NCBI GenBank assembly: GCA_002432085.1
Contig: DJFN01000159.1
Coordinates: forward strand, 307 to 7,567
Reading direction: 5' to 3'
Source: Flavobacteriales bacterium UBA5871
GTDB taxonomy: Bacteria; Bacteroidota; Bacteroidia; Flavobacteriales_D; Crocinitomicaceae
DNA length: 7,261 nucleotides
The translations under genes were made by a program, and so were the position numbers. Each line of letters begins with the position of its first letter. The stretch's first letter is position 1. Below the pieces are notes generated by a model. That model was not told the DNA's origin. It did no database searches and worked only from the letters and a program-made list of their open reading frames with translations. Below, piece by piece: positions 4,373 through 7,261 of the stretch.

Positions 4373-5827
4373 ATGATACGTTTACTTCTTGTGATGACAG
4401 TTTGCGCTTTTCTCTTTCCGGGGTTGAGCAACGCCCAGACGGGCAAGCTGAAGGCTTATATCGATCAGAAAACCTATTTCTCGCCTGAATCGGGCTCTTA
4501 TGCTGAAATTCACCTGCAATTTGTCGGTTATACATTCCAGTACAAACCGGTCGATGGCGGCCTGCAAACCAACGTTGCGATCAGCCTGTTCGTTGAGAAC
4601 GGTGTCGATACCGTATTCCGCGATGCCTACATGCTTCAGAGTCCCGTTATGCGCGATTCCATCATCGAAGATTTTTTCGACCTCGCTCGCATTCCACTGA
4701 AGCCGGGCAGATACATGGTGAACATTCTCCTGCAGGATGCCGTGAGCATGGCCGATCCGCTTACCGGGAAAATCGAGCTGGAAGTACCGAATTACACCAA
4801 CACCGTTGCAATTTCTGACGTGATGGTGGCCGAAGTCGCTACACCGACAACCGAAATCACGCCGTTCTCCAAGAGCGGCTACGATATTCTACCGCGCATT
4901 TCGAACTTCTACCCGACCGACCTCGTGACCATTCCGTATTACCTGGAAGTCTACCATTCGGACCTGATGAACGACACGATTTTCGCGCTTCGTCAGAAAG
5001 TGATCGAGACAACGACCAATAAGGAAGTCTCCGGTTATACGCATTACACCAAGCTTCGCAACGCACCTGTTGTTCCTGCTTTGAAGAAGCTCGATATCAG
5101 CAAGCTGCCGTCCGGATCGTACCGACTGGAGCTGGCCGTTGTGGACCGCAAGAACAGCCTTCATGGCAACGTGACGAATTATTACTTCGATCGTGTGAAC
5201 GAGCTGGAGCAGAATGTCAACGTCGATGAGATCATTCTCGATCCGTCGTTCCAGGCTTCCATTTCCGACGATTCGATCGCTTATTACCTGGGCAGTCTGA
5301 TTCCGATCGCGCGTCCGGCCGAGGCGAAGAACATCCTGGCCACGCTCAAAAAAGGCGATAAGGAAATGGCGCGCAAGCACCTGCAGCAATTCTGGCTGCA
5401 AACTGCCGGCAACAACGCTTCCAATGCGTGGAAAGACTATAAAAAACAGGTTATGCTGGCTCAGCAGCTGTATGCAACCAACTTCCAGGACGGCTATGAA
5501 ACCGACCGCGGACGTGTGTTTCTGCAATACGGCCCGCCGAACAGCATCGTTACACGCGCCAATAATCCGACGGAATATCCGTACGAGATCTGGCATTATT
5601 ACAAAATCAAAGTATACAGCAACAAGCGCTTTGTGTTCTACAATCCGGACCTGGTGACCAACAATTACCAGCTGCTCCATTCGGACCTGATCGGCGAGCT
5701 TCAGAATTACCGCTGGCAGCAGGCCCTGGCCAAACGCACCAGTCCGAACCAGGATATCGATGATCCGAACGATGGGAACAACAGCCATTACGGTGGTAAC
5801 AGCAACTATTACTACCGACAGGACTGA
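4373..5827 (+). CDS. Secreted GWxTD-domain protein
   Basis: A 484-residue protein with an N-terminal signal peptide (MIRLLLVMTVCAFLFPG, probable signal peptidase I cut after SNA, residue 21), so it acts in the periplasm or at the cell envelope. Residues 25 to about 290 look like a run of beta-strand-rich segments with repeated phrases such as KPGRYMVNILLQDA and LPSGSYRLELAVVD, suggesting Ig-like domains. The C-terminal part holds the GWxTD region: helical IARPAEAKNILATLKKGDKE and RKHLQQFWLQ, then DGYETDRGRVFLQYGPPNSI, where the signature reads G374-Y-E-T-D378 instead of G-W-x-T-D. The tail (from about 455) is rich in Asn, Asp and Tyr and looks disordered. The family is common in Bacteroidota but its function is not established. 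A TTG at 4343 is an alternative start; the ATG at 4373 begins a proper signal peptide. It is 7 nt from the next gene. Confidence 0.88.
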   Translation: MIRLLLVMTVCAFLFPGLSNAQTGKLKAYIDQKTYFSPESGSYAEIHLQFVGYTFQYKPVDGGLQTNVAISLFVENGVDTVFRDAYMLQSPVMRDSIIEDFFDLARIPLKPGRYMVNILLQDAVSMADPLTGKIELEVPNYTNTVAISDVMVAEVATPTTEITPFSKSGYDILPRISNFYPTDLVTIPYYLEVYHSDLMNDTIFALRQKVIETTTNKEVSGYTHYTKLRNAPVVPALKKLDISKLPSGSYRLELAVVDRKNSLHGNVTNYYFDRVNELEQNVNVDEIILDPSFQASISDDSIAYYLGSLIPIARPAEAKNILATLKKGDKEMARKHLQQFWLQTAGNNASNAWKDYKKQVMLAQQLYATNFQDGYETDRGRVFLQYGPPNSIVTRANNPTEYPYEIWHYYKIKVYSNKRFVFYNPDLVTNNYQLLHSDLIGELQNYRWQQALAKRTSPNQDIDDPNDGNNSHYGGNSNYYYRQD

Positions 5828-5834
5828 TCGCTGA

Positions 5835-6869
5835 ATGGAACACGCTGACCTCGCTATTGTCATTCTGAACTGGAACGGAAAAAAATTCCTGGAGCGCTTT
5901 CTCCCGGATGTCGTACGTTATTCTGCGCCCTACCGTGTGGTCGTGGCCGATAACGCTTCCACGGACGATTCCCTTGTTTATGTGCGCGAACACCATCCGG
6001 GTGTTGAAATTGTCGTGAACGATATCAACGGCGGGTTTGCCAAAGGCTACAACGATGCGCTGAAGAAAGTCACGGCCGAATTCTACCTGCTGCTCAACAG
6101 CGATGTGGAAGTCACCGAAGGCTGGCTCGAACCGCTCATGGAAACGATGAAAGATCCGGAAGTAGCGGGCTGTCAGCCGAAAATCAAATCCTTCGACCGA
6201 CGCGGTGAATTCGAACACGCAGGAGCTTGCGGCGGTTACGTCGACCGGGATTATTTTCCTTTCTGCCGCGGACGAATTTTCGACGCCATCGAACCGGATC
6301 GCGGTCAATACGACTACGCCACCGATGTTTTCTGGGCAACCGGCGCGTGTATGCTCATTCGTTCGGAAGTTTACTGGAAAGCGGGCGGACTGGACGAGCG
6401 CTTTTTCGCTCACATGGAAGAGATCGATCTTTGCTGGCGTGCACAGCGAATGGGCTATCGTTTTCGCGCGATTCCTTCGGCCGTCGTTTACCACGTTGGT
6501 GGCGGAACGCTGAGCTATTTATCACCGCGTAAAACGTATCTCAACTTCCGGAACAGTCTGCTGATGATCTACAAGAACTACGAGAAGCCGCTGTTCGGAA
6601 TGTTATTCCGTCGACTGGTGATCGACGGCATTGCGGCTATTTCCTTCCTGCTTCGGGGAAATTTCACGCATTTCTGGGCGGTGCTTCAGGCTCACGGATC
6701 GTTTTACCGCTTACTTCCGACTTCAGCAAGTGAGCGCAAAAAATACCGTCACTTATCCGGAACGGCGACTCGTGGAAAATACCGTGGAAGTGTGGTTGTG
6801 GCGAAATTTCTGCGGAAGATCCACAGCTTTGAACGACTCAATCAGCGTTTGCTCGAAACGACTGAATAG
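5835..6869 (+). CDS. Family 2 glycosyltransferase, rhamnosyltransferase-like
   Basis: A 344-residue GT-A fold glycosyltransferase of the WbbL-like group (COG1216). Motifs in order: IVILNWNG (8-15), VVADNASTDDS (37-46) for the nucleotide, NGGFAKGYN (65-73), the metal-binding LLNSDVEV (87-93, D90), WATGACMLIR (167-176) and DERFFAHMEEIDLCWRAQ (187-204), with E195, E196 and D198 around the likely catalytic base. HVGGGT (220-225) follows. The last 120 residues have amphipathic and hydrophobic stretches (260-275) that probably associate with the inner membrane. Expected role: transfer of a sugar from a nucleotide donor onto a surface polysaccharide or glycan; donor and acceptor are not readable. 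It starts 7 nt after the GWxTD gene, indicating one operon. Its 3' end overlaps aroQ on the other strand by 32 bp. Confidence 0.95.
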   Translation: MEHADLAIVILNWNGKKFLERFLPDVVRYSAPYRVVVADNASTDDSLVYVREHHPGVEIVVNDINGGFAKGYNDALKKVTAEFYLLLNSDVEVTEGWLEPLMETMKDPEVAGCQPKIKSFDRRGEFEHAGACGGYVDRDYFPFCRGRIFDAIEPDRGQYDYATDVFWATGACMLIRSEVYWKAGGLDERFFAHMEEIDLCWRAQRMGYRFRAIPSAVVYHVGGGTLSYLSPRKTYLNFRNSLLMIYKNYEKPLFGMLFRRLVIDGIAAISFLLRGNFTHFWAVLQAHGSFYRLLPTSASERKKYRHLSGTATRGKYRGSVVVAKFLRKIHSFERLNQRLLETTE

Positions 6870-7254
6870 CCAGCTCGTAGCCTTTTAAGCCGAATCCCAT
6901 AATAGAGCCCGCGCAGACAGCCGTGATCAGCGAGTTGTGTCTGAATTCTTCGCGCTTCGCCAGGTTGCTGATGTGCACTTCTACAACCGGAACACTGATT
7001 GCTGCTATACAATCCCTCAAAGCGACACTTGTGTGCGTGTAACCGCCTGCGTTGAGAATGATCCCGTCGTGGCACGAAGCCTGTAAGGTATTGATGAGCT
7101 CGCCTTCCACATTCGATTGAAAATAGTCGATCGTTCCGTCGAAACCGGCGCGCAGGGCTGAGAGGAATTCCGAAAACGTCTGATTCCCGTAAATTTCGGG
7201 CTCGCGTGTTCCGAGAAGATTTAAATTAGGGCCGTTAACGATTAAGAGATCCAT
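6838..7254 (-). CDS. aroQ: 3-dehydroquinate dehydratase, type II
   Basis: The complete 138-residue enzyme converts 3-dehydroquinate to 3-dehydroshikimate, step three of the shikimate pathway, in the cytoplasm as a dodecamer. The flavodoxin-like fold motifs are all present: VNGPNLNLLGTREPEIYG (6-23), QSNVEGELI (46-54), LNAGGYTHTSVALRD (67-81), VPVVEVHISN (88-97) and REEFRHNS (101-108). By family comparison the active-site residues are N10, R17, Y22, N68, H74, E92, H94 and R105; all are kept. One small difference is GGYTHTS where GAYTHTS is usual. The ATG at 7254 is the correct start, giving the classic MDLLIVNGPN opening; only 7 nt lie upstream in this window, so its promoter is outside. It converges on the glycosyltransferase gene. 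Confidence 0.98.
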   Translation of the reverse strand: MDLLIVNGPNLNLLGTREPEIYGNQTFSEFLSALRAGFDGTIDYFQSNVEGELINTLQASCHDGIILNAGGYTHTSVALRDCIAAISVPVVEVHISNLAKREEFRHNSLITAVCAGSIMGFGLKGYELAIQSFRANAD

Positions 7255-7261
7255 ACATGCG

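Noticed and set aside
4889..6494. Two long minus-strand frames (324 and 295 codons)
   Set aside because: They are shadows of the GWxTD and glycosyltransferase genes; the plus-strand proteins have a signal peptide and catalytic motifs, and these have none.
1..7261. CRISPR array, insertion sequence, prophage, toxin-antitoxin or defence module
   Set aside because: No regular repeat-spacer series, transposase, integrase or phage motif is present. Although tRNA genes can be integration sites, no attachment-site duplication of either tRNA end was seen.

Overview
The window is chromosomal DNA of a member of the Bacteroidota, with moderate GC. Four lines of evidence point there: repeated promoters of the Bacteroidota form (TTG, 19-21 nt, TAnnTTTG) placed correctly before genes; gene starts preceded by A-rich sequence rather than Shine-Dalgarno motifs; lineage-typical families (a DUF4199 membrane protein, a GWxTD-domain protein, a small lipoprotein with a Kazal-like domain); and a membrane-anchored LuxR-type regulator. 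Genus cannot be told from the sequence alone.

Layout. (1) 51-1240, minus strand: a decayed PAS/histidine-kinase gene whose stop codon overlaps the start of an intact single-domain response regulator, followed by a six-cysteine Kazal-like lipoprotein. (2) 1263-2108, plus strand: a DUF4199 four-helix membrane protein, then tRNA-Arg(CCU) with its own promoter and terminator. (3) 2133-2231: a gene-free patch with three CTCACACTT repeats and a CCTGTC/GACAGG palindrome. (4) 2267-4244, minus strand: in transcription order tRNA-Ser(UGA) with promoter and terminator, a GNAT acetyltransferase, two tandem paralogous small YjdJ-type acetyltransferases, and a membrane-anchored LuxR-type regulator. (5) 4348-6869, plus strand: a two-gene operon of a secreted GWxTD-domain protein and a family 2 glycosyltransferase. 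(6) 6838-7254, minus strand: aroQ (type II 3-dehydroquinate dehydratase), whose 3' end overlaps that of the glycosyltransferase by 32 bp.

How they work together. Most of the window is a patchwork of small, separately promoted genes. The plausible functional units are the former kinase-regulator pair, now apparently a regulator without its kinase, and the envelope-related GWxTD/glycosyltransferase operon. aroQ is a housekeeping shikimate-pathway gene. I see no CRISPR array, IS element, prophage or defence system. The most noteworthy items are the hidden kinase pseudogene, the altered cysteine pattern of the Kazal-like lipoprotein, and the set of well-formed Bacteroidota promoters, which also fix several start codons.
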